Source: Massariosphaeria phaeospora (Eukaryota > Ascomycota > Dothideomycetes > Pleosporales). Taken from it: a DNA stretch of 64,000 bases. A model generated the notes under the pieces. That model was not told where the DNA came from, searched no databases, and saw only the letters and a program-made list of their open reading frames with translations. The DNA is taken from positions 1,116,001-1,180,000 of the forward strand of contig JAADJZ010000001.1 of NCBI GenBank assembly GCA_011032825.1. Reading direction: 5' to 3'. Below are positions 23,298 through 33,367 of the stretch, one piece after another. The position numbers and the translations under genes are program-made. Numbering within the stretch: the first letter of the stretch is position 1; each line of letters begins with the position of its first letter.

Positions 23298-26200
23298 ATT
23301 TCGCTGGTGATATGTCCGCACCAGTTCCTTGCAGTTCGTAAGATTCCGTATCGGTTCCCATGTGTTCTGGCTCTCTGGCCATCCCTGCCATTTGACCAAG
23401 TATTTCCACTAACGTCCGAACTTCTGTAGGTCCTTGACTTCCTCGACTTCGTACTCTTCGTCTTTGAGTTCGACATCGGTTGCTACTTCGGCGTTTGGTA
23501 GTGCTGGTTCAAGGAGTGATTTGTGAAAAACTAGGTGTATGCGCATGCTTGTAGGTAGCTGTAGTTTGAACGATACAGGTCCCTTGACCTCTAAGATTTT
23601 GAATAGTCCTATTCGGAGGTTGTCCAACTTGTTGCATGGTCGTTTAGTTTTTAGGTTTTTTCGTGAGAGGAAAACTCTATCCCCCTCTTTAAGGGTTGGT
23701 CCCTCAAGCCTTTTCTTGTTTGCTGACTTAGCTGTCGTGAGGTTCCTTTGAGCGATTCGTCTGCTCAATTCGTCATGTAATTCTCGCATCCTAAAAGCCT
23801 TGTCGTCCGCTGCTAGTGAAATGCTTTCAATATCCCTTGGATTTCGATAAGCTACTGGCTCATATCTATGGTTTGCGTAGTATGGCGAGTGTCCTGTCGT
23901 CGTAAACCTCGTGCTGTTGTATGCCAATTGTGCTGTTGGCAGAAGTTTAACCTAGTTGTCCTGCAGCTTGTTGGTGTACATTCGTAAATACTGTTCTAGT
24001 GTTTAGTTCGTTCGTTCTGTCTGGCCGTCTGTTTGTAGGTGGAAGCTAGTCGATAGCTTCTTCGCAACCCCTAACTAGGCTAAGAACGTATCCCAAAACT
24101 TTAATGTAAACAGCTTGTCTCTGTCCGTAATGAACTGTTCTGGCAATCCGTAATTGGCGACGAGTGTCTTCGTGACTTCGTAAGCCATTTCTTCTGCCGT
24201 GATTGTCTCTTCTGTTGGTACGAAATGTGATCTTTTGGTTAATCGATCTACGATTACCAAAATCGAGTCGCATAGCCGTGCTGATCCGGGTTCTAACGAT
24301 TTCGGGAGCTTCACTATGAAGTCCATCGTAACGCTGATCCATGGGCGTGCGAGTGGTTCTAGCGGTTGAAGTAATCCATAGGGCTTATGTCTCTTGAGTT
24401 TGTTCTTTGAACAATCTAAACAGTTGCCTATCGCTTTCTAAACTGTGTTTCGTACGTGGAGCATTGAGTACTCGTTCGAGATTCGTCGAACTATTTTGTC
24501 AATCCCTGGGTGTCCATATGCTCGTGAAGCATGTAATTCCTAAATAAGCTGTATAGCTTGGGTGTCGTCCGTGACTATCCATCTCTGCTAGTCGTCCTTG
24601 CTCTATTCTTAATGCATTCTTTCTTTGATGCTAGTAACCCTAGCTATCTTAGCTAGTCGAGGTTGGTTATATTCGAAGGTTCCGTCTGAGTTCCGTCGTA
24701 ATATTAGGTCATGCGTGACCGGTTTATTAGTTTCTATAAGATCTAATTTTCAACTAAGCGCGTCCGCGGCTTCGTTGTCAGTTCCTTTGCGATGGTAAAT
24801 CTTGATGTCGTAATCTGCCATGAATTCAGCCTATCTGACTTGTTGTCTGTTTAGTTTCTTGGTTGTAGTGAAGCTAGTAAGGTTCTGATGATTCGAGTAC
24901 ACCTGTACTTGATGCCTTGCTTCTTTCAGCTGTGCTTTCCATTGTTCGAAGGCGTTTATTATTGCCAATAGCTTTTTATCGTAAACGTCGTAGTTGAGTT
25001 CTGCTCTCGAGAACTTCCTAGAATGGTAGAACACTGGTTTCTATTTCCTGTCGTTGCATTGCTGTGAGAGTATCGCTCCCAATGCGTAGTCTAAGGCATC
25101 GGTTTCTACTCGAGTTTCTCTTTCCGAGTCGTGCATCTGTAGCATCGGTGCTGTGGTAAACTTCTTTCTAAGTTCTTAAAACGCTTGTTCCTGTGCTTCT
25201 GTCCATTCGAACTTTCTATCTTTCTTAGTGACTTCTGAGAGCGGTGTCGTGGTCTTAGAGTAATTCTTAATGAACTTTCGATAGAAGTTGGCAAATTCTA
25301 AGAAGGATTGCACGTTTCTTACTGTTTTAGGAGTTGGCTACTCCTGTACAGTCTGAATCTTCTTCGGGTCTATAGACACACTTTCTCTTGAGATAATAAA
25401 TCCTAGATAGCTAGTCTCTGTGACGTGAAATTCACATTTCTTCGAGTAAAGTAGTAGTTGGTACTGCTTCATCTTCCGTAGCACTTTCTTAACATGTTCC
25501 TAATGTTCTTCGAACGTTCCCTTGGAGTATATCAATACGTCGTCCAAGTACGCCGTAACAAAGATGTCCAAGTATTCGTGTAGTGCTTTGTTGATTAAGG
25601 CCTGAAACGTGGCCGGGGCATTGGTTAATCCAAACGGCATGACCTAGTACTCGTAGAGTCCATATCTAGTCTTGAAAGCTGTCATCCATTCGTGCTCTTT
25701 CGCAATTCTGATGCGATGGTATCCGTCTCGTACATCGAGTTTCGTGATTCATTTTACCCCCTAGAGTCGATCCATGAGCTCCTGAATGAGCGGTAGTGGG
25801 TATTGGTTTTTTCGTGTAACGTTGTTAAGGTGTCGAAAATCTACGCACAATCTCAACTCTTTATTCTTCTTAGGTACGAACAATATCGGCGAAGCCATTA
25901 GGCTCTCGCTTGGTCGTATGTATCCTCGCTAGATATTCCTTTGGATGTATTTCTTCAATTCCTCCTGCTGGTCGTGAGTCAGGGGATACATTGGTCCTAG
26001 TCGCAGTTTCGTTCCTTCCTCAAGGATGATCTCGTAATCCCATTCTTGGTGGTCTGCTAGGTCGTGCTCTTCGTCTTCCTCGAAGAAACTTCCGAACTCC
26101 GCTTAGTATTCGGTAGAGAGGTTTCCAAACTCCTTTTTCTGTTCTTTAGGGAGGTTGGATCGTGGTCCGCTCGTTTCTAGAGGCGCGACTCGTCGTATCC

Positions 26201-26780
26201 ATATGACGCCTATCTGCTGAGAGTCTTTTCTACAGATTCTCGCGATCTTGTAGTGTGAGATTAGACTAATTCTCTCGATCTCGAGTAAGCTCTGAATTGT
26301 CGGTTCGTTTTGTTGTACTACAGCGACCTTCTTTCCGGGCCTTCGGCTGTGTATTGTTTCGTTTTCCCAATCGATGTCGAGGTTGTGCTTTCGTAGCTAG
26401 TCGTACCCAATATACATGTCGGAACTCCCAAGGTTTATGATATTGATACACTGTTGGTGTTTGATGCCCGCAACTTCTAACTCGACTTCCTAGGTTTCTA
26501 GGTTGATTAAACCGTTCCCATATTCTAGTAGTTGTCCGTCGGCTAACACTGTTCGTATTGGTTGATTCTTAACTTAATAAGGTATCTTGTTCCTTTCTAC
26601 TTATCCTGGGGAGACTAATGTCTAGGCAGCTCCGCTATCAAGTAGTGCGGTCAGCTCTCGGCCTGCGACTTTCGCTTTTACTTCTATGTAATTTCGTTCT
26701 GGTTGCGTTTTTTGTACGCTTCGTACGGTCGTGCTAGGGGCACTCGTACCATCCTAACCGTAGGTCTGGTGGCCTACTAG
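23085..26780 (-). pseudogene. pol: Pol polyprotein (PR-RT-RNaseH-IN-chromodomain), stop-interrupted
   Basis: One continuous minus-strand frame, -1 relative to gag, carrying about fifteen stops. Domains in order: aspartic protease with LLDSGAA near 26625-26645; reverse transcriptase with [22 protein letters not shown] and the YLDD active site at about 25539-25550; RNase H with the SRKFSRAELNYDVYDKKLLAI block near 24960-25025; integrase with a DFIVKLP / DSILVIVDRLTK core near 24220-24330 and a QTDGQTERTN motif near 24010-24040; a GPY/F-like C-terminus (LKEGDRVFL); and a chromodomain with YLVKWQGWPES...NTWEP near 23330-23405, then a basic tail. Stops replace Trp (TGG to TAG) or Gln (CAA/CAG to TAA/TAG), so no functional protein is expected from this copy. 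Confidence 0.9.
23678..23694 (-). promoter_or_regulatory. Second, internal copy of the polypurine tract sequence
   Basis: Seventeen bases (plus strand TATCCCCCTCTTTAAGG) are identical to 22560-22576, the 3' polypurine tract. Here they encode the LKEGD of integrase. Position and identity suggest an internal plus-strand priming site, as known for central polypurine tracts in some retroelements; activity is inference. Confidence 0.45.
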
Positions 26781-28657
26781 TTTTTTGCCGGGAAAGCCCT
26801 CGAGGCCTGTCCTTCTAGGATGTCCCATTGATCGTAGTACTCGCACTAGTCGATGAAACATTCCCATGGCTGTAGGTGTTTGCTGTGGTCTCGATCCTCG
26901 AGATTCCATCCGGTCGCGTATCTCCATAGCTGATGGATCGCGCATCCTTGGGTGCAGAAGGGCTAGCGTGCTGCTTGGCACGTATCGTGGTCTTCTGTGC
27001 ATGATTTGTTGTTGCATTCTAGGTAGTCCCCGTCCTCTGGACCTATGGGCCACTATCCTGTGATATGCTTGCTAGACTAGTGTGTTTGACACTCCTTGTC
27101 GTAACACTGTGCCCATGCGCGGCTGCCGCCGTGGTTCTTGAACCAATTGTCGTAGTCATGTACGTAGCATCCTGTTACTGTACATTCGCCGTCTTCGAGT
27201 AAGACGTGTGATGGTAATCCTGGCTGTTGTCGCGCGAGGATTCTATCGTCCGTGTGGTATATGCAGTTTTTCTCGTTGCACTGGTGCCAAGGCAGGTTTC
27301 CGTGATTGTCTTGATCGGCGAACCTTATTTTCTTTTCCGTTGGTCCTTGTTGTGCTATTGCTGCTTTTGCAGCTTCCCATCCCTGTGGTCCCTTGATTCG
27401 TAGTTCCTTGAACCGTTGATCGCAGTACTGGGCAATGTGGGTGGTCCTACCGCACATCCAGCACTCGTGGTTCCAGAGTCGATCTGTGATTTCTTTTGCT
27501 TGTATATGGGCAGGCTCTGTTTCCTAGTCTGACAGTTTCTCTGCTATCGGGTTTTCCACCTCGACCCATTCGCTGTCTGGTTCTTTATGGATTCTCGGAT
27601 ATGGTGTAGCCACTCGTTGTGGTTGGACTATGGCGATGGTAGCAGCTTGCGCGCCTGCTACTTTCCGTTGTGTTTCTGGGCAGTCTCTGCGGAAGTGTCC
27701 GTCTTTGCTGCATCGGAGACATGCCTTATTGTCGTAACGCCTCTGGCGTTCTTCTTTTGACAGCCCGTCCTTGAGGTCTTGTCTTGTCGAGGTAGCGTTC
27801 TTTCTATTGAACTGCTTTCGTGGTGGTTTGTCGTTCTGGATTCGTCCAATGCTGTCGATATCCATTGGGTCGTGGTGATAGGTCTTCTTGATCGTTGTTA
27901 CCGGGCGTATGTATGGTTTGACAGTGGACTTGCGTTCCTGCTGTCGTTGCTATAGTCGGTTGTCGATTCGTACCGCGGTCTCAATCAACTCGTTGAGTTC
28001 CTCTGGTCTCTCGTCTCGACTGATCTTATCCTTTACGTGTTCTTTCAACCCTGCGTAGTAGAACTCGCATAAGCCGCGTTCTCCTACGTTGTCCACCTTG
28101 GCCTGAATTCTCTTGAATTCGATTGTGTACTCGCCGGCTGAGCCTTTCTGTCTGAGTAGTCTGAGTCGGTTCATTGCTTGCTAGGTTTCGTCTACTTCGC
28201 CGTAGATCGTATGAAGTTCCTGCTTGAAAGACTTCCAGTTCTTGAAGATGCGCTTCGTGTCTTGCTTCATCTTCTTTACGTTTTCTGCGTGCGTGACGTA
28301 ATCTTCGGCGTATAGCTGAAACTATTCTGCTGCGTCGTCCTTTATGTGCATCCTAGCTGCTAGGATCTTGTCTTGATCCGTGTGGAAGCTGTTGCTATAA
28401 TAACGGCAGTAGAGGTCTACGTTAGTGAGAAAAGGTTTCAGGTTCCTCTTTCCCCCGCTATATTTCTCTGGAGAGGGTGCTTTTGCTGACTCTCCTCCCG
28501 TCCTACCTCGGAGCTCCGTAACTGCTACTAACAGTTCTTGAATCTGTTCCGCTTGCTGCTGTATCTGATTGGCTTGCTCCGCTATTACAGTCGCTGGGTT
28601 CGTTGTGGGTGCAGTGACGCTGCTGCCCGTCGTGCGTGAGCTCGTAGGTGTTGCCAT
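26774..28657 (-). pseudogene. gag: Gag polyprotein, stop-interrupted
   Basis: Starts ATG at 28657 (MATPTSSRTTGSS), just inside the 5' LTR. It contains a Retrotrans_gag-like helical region (FLTNVDLYCRYYSN...EELNELIETAVRID) and a CCHC zinc knuckle CLRCSKDGHFRRDC near 27670-27720. A second knuckle CWMCGRTTHIAQYC lies near 27430-27470. The C-terminal 200 codons hold at least four further Cys/His mini-motifs of the form C-X3/4-C-X2/3-H. In-frame stops occur at about 28320, 28180, 27950, 27520, 27077 and others. The frame ends with tandem TAG TAG at 26774-26779, directly after a slippery heptamer. Confidence 0.88.
26780..26786 (-). promoter_or_regulatory. -1 ribosomal frameshift slippery site at the gag-pol junction
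   Basis: The minus strand reads G GCA AAA AAC TAG TAG in the gag frame, so the heptamer is A_AAA_AAC, a canonical -1 slippery sequence. It is followed at once by two stop codons. Pol continues in exactly the -1 frame: low coordinates of gag and pol codons differ by +1 on the plus-strand scale, as -1 slippage requires. Confidence 0.8.
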
Positions 28658-28690
28658 GTTGTCTTGGTTCCGAACCTAGGGTAGTTAACG

Positions 28691-29190
28691 TGTTATCAGG
28701 GGTGTTCTCTTACCGAAGGTACGAGTTATCGGACTCGGAGATTCCGCCTAAGGGATTGTTCTGTGTTCGGAGGGCTTGGTGACAACGAGGGAACAATCTC
28801 AATCCTATCCTGGATAGAATAACAAAGTAACAATCTGTTGCCTATAGATCCAATCTATGTATGAGATGTACTTAGGAGAGTTAACTACGAAGAATCCGAA
28901 CTGTAAGGAGATCCTGCCAATCTATATAGTTTCATGATTCTCCGCCAAGAGCGTCCTGCTCTGCCTGCTACGTCCTGCTACGCCGTAGCACCCGTAGCGC
29001 TCGTAGCAACCGCTGCTCGGTGTGCTACGTGCCAAGGCCCCGTAGCACTCGTAGCGCATCACGTGACCCTTGCTGACCTAATCCTGCCCCGCGCGTCGTT
29101 GTACTCCCACCTTGCGCACTGGCAAGCCTTGACAACTTTCCTGCGTCGTTGCTTGGTCTACGATACCTAGTATCGTCTCTGTTTGTAACA
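28691..29190 (-). repeat. 5' LTR of the Gypsy element
   Basis: 500 bp, 495 identical to the 3' LTR. It lies upstream of gag, which starts on the minus strand at 28657. The same internal GTAGC/GCTAC repeats, CACGTG palindrome and terminal hairpin are present. Target duplication CATAT follows at 29191-29195. Confidence 0.95.
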
Positions 29191-29491
29191 CATATCTCAA
29201 CAACAAAACGCGCAATTATCTAACTAAAAAAGTAGAATTTAGCTTGCTCTTTTTACTTATAATAGCTAACAATTCTAAAGCCTTTAACGCGTTGCTAAGG
29301 CATTTGAGGTACTTTTTACAACACTTTTTTGCTAACGCAAGAAAGTTACGCATTGCTTTAAAACTCGCTACGCCTAACATAAGCTTACTGCAACTAAAAA
29401 GCAAACAATTGTTTAATATATTCTTAACTTTGATTTGCGAGAATTTGCGCTCTAGCTGTGCGAGGTAGTAGATATAGCTAATAAACTACTA

Positions 29492-31355
29492 ACGTACCTT
29501 ACGGGCTCGCCGGACACACGGGTTCGCCAGACACTTTTGCCAAGCTCCTACCAACTCTACCTATGTACACGATGCCTCTACAACAACACTAGATGGAGCC
29601 TTCTAATAAACGTCAGATACAAACTGCTCTTTAAGCTCTTAAACAAGACGCGACACTCTCTTTGCGACGCGCTGCAGCTATCTATAACGTCTCTCGAGCA
29701 ACACTAAGCGATCGACGCGCCGGACAGCCTTCACAAGCAGATTACAGGCCTAAATTGATAAATCTAACAAAGACTAAGGAGAGCGTGGTTGTTGAGTATA
29801 TACTTGAGCTCATTACGCGCGGATTTCCCCCTAGGCTCGCAGCTGTAGCTGATATGGCCAATTCCTTGCGCGCAGAGCGCAATCTAGGCCAGGTTGGCTT
29901 AAACTAGCCTAGTACGTGGGTTAAGCACCGCTCTAAGTTCACAATAAAGTTCAATCGCAAGTACGATTATAAGAGAGCGCTTTGCGAGGACCCGAAGGTT
30001 ATCTAGGGCTGGTTTAGCCTAGTAGCTAACATCAAGGCCAAGTACGGCATCCAGGATGAAGACACGTACAACTTTGACGAGACAGGCTTTATAATGGGCT
30101 AGATAACAACTAGAGCAGTTGTTACAGCTTCAGAGAAACGAGGACGGCTAAAGGCAATACAGCAAGGCAATAGAGAATAGACAACAGTCATCCAAGGCAT
30201 TAACGCGACAGGGTGGGCTATTCTACCTTTCATTATCTTTAAGGGCCGCTATTACCTCTCTGCCTGGTACAAAGAGGAGGATCTGCCTCAGGACTGGGTT
30301 ATTGCAGTCTCTGAGAACGGCTGGACAACAAATGAGCTTGGCCTGCAGTAGTTGAAGCACTTTGATGAGCATACAAAGAAGAGAGTAGTTGGTGCCTACC
30401 GACTGCTCGCAATTGACGGCCATGAGAGCCATGACTCGCTCGCATTCCAGCAATACTACAAGGAGAACAAGATTATCACTATCTGTATGCCTCCGCACTC
30501 ATCGCACCTCCTGCAGCCTCTTGATGTGGGTTGTTTTGCCCCTCTGAAGAAGGCGTACGGGCGCCAAGCCGAAGATCTCATGCGCAACCGGATCACCCAC
30601 ATTACGAAACTTGAGTTCCTACCATGCTTTATACGCGCCTATAATGCAGCAATTACTCCTAGTAATATCCAAGAAGAGTTTCGAGGCGCTGGATTGGTCC
30701 CATTTGACCCAGAACGGGTCATAACAGCCCTTGACGTCCGGTTGCGTACTCCATCACCACTACTATCTATCAACAACGAGCCCTGGCAGTCGCAAACCCC
30801 AAGCAATACCTTTGAACTAAGGTCGCAATCGACGCTCGTGAAGGCAAAAATTCAGAGGCATATAGATAGCTCACCGACGTCTATAGTAGAGGCCTTTAAG
30901 AAGGTCTCAAAGAGGGCAGCTATTATCGCGCACAAGCTAGTGTTGGCGCAAAAGAAGATCGCAGAGCTTCGAGCGGCAAATGAGGCTGCTACGCGACGTA
31001 GATCGCATAAAAGAAAGCAGGTTCAGGCAGAAGGAACCTTGATAGTTGAGAATAGGGCTCGTCTAACTGCTCTAAAGGAGTTTGGGGCGCGTAGTGATGG
31101 GAAGAAGCCAAAGACGCGGGTGCGCGCTGAAGCAGGTGAACTATCTCAAAGGCGGTGTGAACAGTGCAGTTAGACCAGGCATAACGCACGTACGTGTAAG
31201 CAAGTAGCAGAAGTAGACTTTGAATAATATCTTAGGTTAGATTGCTCTATATAGAGCTAAAGTGGGCTGTTTTGCGCCAGAATGGGGTGGTTTTGGTGGG
31301 GGCTTGGCAAAAGTGTCCGGCGAACCCGTGTGTCCGGCGAGCCCGTGAGGTACGT
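29492..31355 (+). mobile_element. pogo/Fot1-type DNA transposon (Tc1/mariner superfamily), younger copy
   Basis: 1,864 bp with 54-bp terminal inverted repeats (29492-29545 and 31302-31355) that match at 52 of 54 positions, flanked by TA target duplications (29490-29491, 31356-31357). Each repeat carries two tandem copies of a 15-16 bp motif (CGGGYTCGCCRGACAC). It encodes a single DD35D transposase on the plus strand. It sits inside the CENP-B-like region of the older pogo copy. Confidence 0.95.
29593..31227 (+). pseudogene. pogo/Fot1 transposase, RIP-type stops
   Basis: Frame from ATG 29593 (MEPSNKRQIQ) to TAA 31225-31227, about 545 codons, interrupted by seven stops (TAA near 29632; TAG near 29905, 30003, 30100, 30177, 30348, 31171), each explained by CAA/CAG or TGG mutation. 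An N-terminal psq-like helix-turn-helix (RRAAAIYNVSRATLSDR) is followed by a CENP-B-type domain. The DDE_1 catalytic core has YNFDETGF, LLAIDGHESH and QPLDVGCFAPLKKAYG; 35 residues separate the second and third Asp, the DD35D signature. A coiled basic C-terminus ends in a CCHC zinc knuckle (CEQC...H...C) that contains the last stop. Confidence 0.92.
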
Positions 31356-31526
31356 TAGCTGTACGCGGTAGTAAGCTAGTTAGCAAGCACTAGCCTACGC
31401 GCTTCGTAACGCGTTTATCTAAACTCAAAATAGCTTTTAATTGAGCTAAAAATAGGCAGAGAATACTCTAAAAGAATCTAGAGATAATTGGCGCGTAGTT
31501 TAAGCTAGTAAAGAATACTAAAGCTA

Positions 31527-31917
31527 CGCTGGCGAATGGGTAGGGGGTACCCATCGATGGGTATAGGTTGGGTTATGGGTCGCACAGACCTTGGGTTAAG
31601 GTTGGGTTAGAGTTAACCTAGCGTGGGTAGGGGTTGGGTTAGGGTGGTCAAAGCTCTGGGTTGGGGGTTAGGTTAGGGTTACCTAAATAGTTAAGAAACT
31701 GTGATAAGTAAATGTGATAAATATACATAGAAAACTTAATATTAATATAGGTTGTAAATATTATGTAAGACCCAACCACAACCCTAAGCTTTGACCACTC
31801 TAACCCAACCTCTACCCAAGCTGCTTAGTAACTAGCGCGGGTTAAGGCTAGGGTTGGGTTGAGGTCTGACGTAAGCTAACCCAACCCTAACCCAACCTCT
31901 ACCCATTTACCAGCCTA
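31527..31917. mobile_element. Foldback MITE with long G-rich inverted repeats
   Basis: 391 bp flanked by a perfect 10-bp direct repeat ACTAAAGCTA (31517-31526 and 31918-31927). The outer 140 bases on each side are inverted copies (start CGCTGGCGAATGGGTAG versus TAGGCTGGTAAATGGGTAG on the other strand) rich in GGGTTGGGTTAGGG-like runs, around a short AT-rich centre (31690-31765). It has no coding capacity. Removing it with one duplicate restores the old transposase frame exactly. Long inverted repeats with a 9-11 bp duplication suggest a Mutator-like non-autonomous element (inference). Confidence 0.8.
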
Positions 31918-33227
31918 ACTAAAGCTAAGTACAGCGTCTACAACAACAACGTGCACAACTTTAACAAGACTAGCTTTTAAATAGACGTAATTAGCTCTAT
32001 AAAAGTCGTTACAAGCTTTTAAAAACGTACTCAACTTAATTTTATCTAGCTAAGCGATTAAGAGTAAGTAATAGTTATTCAAAGCATTTGCGCCGCAAGG
32101 TACGCGATCTTGCTTTTTATTATTTACAAAGAACGCGTCTACATTTTAGCGTAGTACAAGAAAGCTTTAATACTGCGCAATTAAAAGCTTTTAGTCTTTA
32201 AAAATAGCTAGACAAATAACGCTTTAAGTTTAAAGTAGTTAAAGCACTTTAACGCGCATACAAAAACGCGCTAAGTAGAAGTATACTAGCTACTTATTCT
32301 AAACAGCTATAAAAGCTACTTTAACTAGAATTTTAAGAACTACTGTTTTGAACACAAAATTTTAACTTTTTGCATGCTTCTCTACTTGTTGCACATTCTT
32401 TAGCTACTTAACGTAGTTTGCTTTTTGCTGTTAAAGCGCAAGTACTTTTAGCGTGTTAGAAACTTAGCACGCTAGCGCGTTTTCTATATTAATAAAAAAA
32501 GCTTCTTGCTAGCCTTTAGAAACGCGTTTTTTAAAGTGTTTACAACAAAGAACTGCAAGAAAGCTTTTAAAGCTTTAGAGCTAGTTTCTATTAACGCGCA
32601 GGTAGTTTTTAATTGTCTTAAAGTACGGCTGTATACTTTGCTACTACTTTTTGCACTAGAAACGCTGTAGTAGTTAAAAACACTAAGTAATACGCACGAG
32701 TTTAGATCTTAGTCAAAGCTTGTACGCGAGTTTTTTACTCAATTACTTGTTATAGCTTAGGCAAGCTTCTTTTAGCTTATAAAAAGTAGTAAGCTAATGC
32801 TGCACTAAAACGCGCTTTTTGCTGCTCGCAACAAAGAGCTTAAAAAGCAACTAGCAGAAATAACTAAGCAAAAATCGCGCAAAAGAAAGCAAATCTAGCA
32901 AAGTAGTACTATAGAGTATAAAAGTGCTGCAGCGCAAGTAGCTACTAAGGCGTTTGCAAAACTTTAGCAATTAAAGAAAACTTGTAGTAGTAGTAATTAA
33001 AAACGAGCTTAACTAGCTCTACGGCGCTGTAGAAACTGCGGCGAAACTAGGCACAATGCGCAAACGTGCAAAAAGAATACAAAGGCATTTTCTAAATTAG
33101 ATGCTAGCACGACGTACGTAGGCTCTTTGTTTAATAGCAATAAAATTAAAAATGCGTAACATAAGTTAGTTATGCCAAGGCTTTTTGTTTTACTTAGTAG
33201 AGTGTTTTACTTAGTAGTAGATTACGT

Positions 33228-33367
33228 TAACCTAAAGGTAGTACCTATAACTTAACTTTAACCTACGCTTTGATTACTCTAACTCAACTTTAACCTTAGG
33301 TTTATGCGATTCTAACTTAACCTATACCCAACGATAGGTACCTCCTACCTATTCGCTAGCGTAGTTT
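33228..33367. repeat. RIP-degraded half of the same G-rich MITE family
   Basis: Read on the minus strand this stretch parallels the left half of the MITE at 31527: TACGCTAGCGAATAGGTAGG aligns with TACGCTGGCGAATGGGTAGG, then follow GGTACCTATCG, a TTGGGTATAGGTT block and the later AGGTTA runs. Differences are mostly G-to-A or C-to-T. It abuts the right end of the old pogo element; only one arm is seen. Confidence 0.6.

Larger units (their letters stand above)
22059..29190 (-). mobile_element. Full-length Ty3/Gypsy chromovirus-type LTR retrotransposon
   Basis: 7,132 bp with two 500-bp LTRs (TG...CA ends) and a perfect 5-bp target duplication CATAT (22054-22058 and 29191-29195). Coding is on the minus strand in the order gag, protease, reverse transcriptase, RNase H, integrase, chromodomain, which is the Ty3/Gypsy order. 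A polypurine tract abuts the 3' LTR. Gag and pol are separated by a -1 frameshift signal. The coding frames contain roughly twenty in-frame stops, mostly TAG/TAA/TGA at Gln or Trp codons, consistent with RIP. A separate antisense ORF lies next to the 3' LTR. It is inserted in the 5' part of an older pogo element. Confidence 0.95.
21975..33227 (+). mobile_element. Old RIP-degraded pogo/Fot1-type DNA transposon, interrupted by three later insertions
   Basis: Terminal inverted repeats at 21975-22016 and about 33186-33227 start ACGTAATYTACTACTAAGTA, differ only by transitions over about 42 bases, and are flanked by TA on both sides. The body is in four pieces (21975-22058, 29196-29491, 31358-31526, 31928-33227), together about 1.85 kb, the size of an intact relative (1,864 bp). 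Subtracting the second pogo with one TA, and the MITE with one 10-bp duplicate, restores an uninterrupted transposase frame. In that frame a psq/CENP-B-like N-terminus runs into DIANKLL|AVRGSK and later NTKA|KYSVY, aligning with the younger element. Most Gln and Trp codons are stops, and the first catalytic Asp motif reads NFNKT instead of NFDET. A C-terminal CX2CX4HX4C zinc knuckle survives near 33030-33075. Confidence 0.85.

Noticed and set aside
23041..23409. 122-codon frame overlapping the chromodomain
   Set aside because: Out of frame with pol; the chromodomain is clear in the neighbouring minus-strand frame.
31540..31920. Possible interstitial telomere
   Set aside because: TTAGGG-like words are irregular and arranged as two inverted arms with a target duplication, which fits a MITE rather than a telomere relic.
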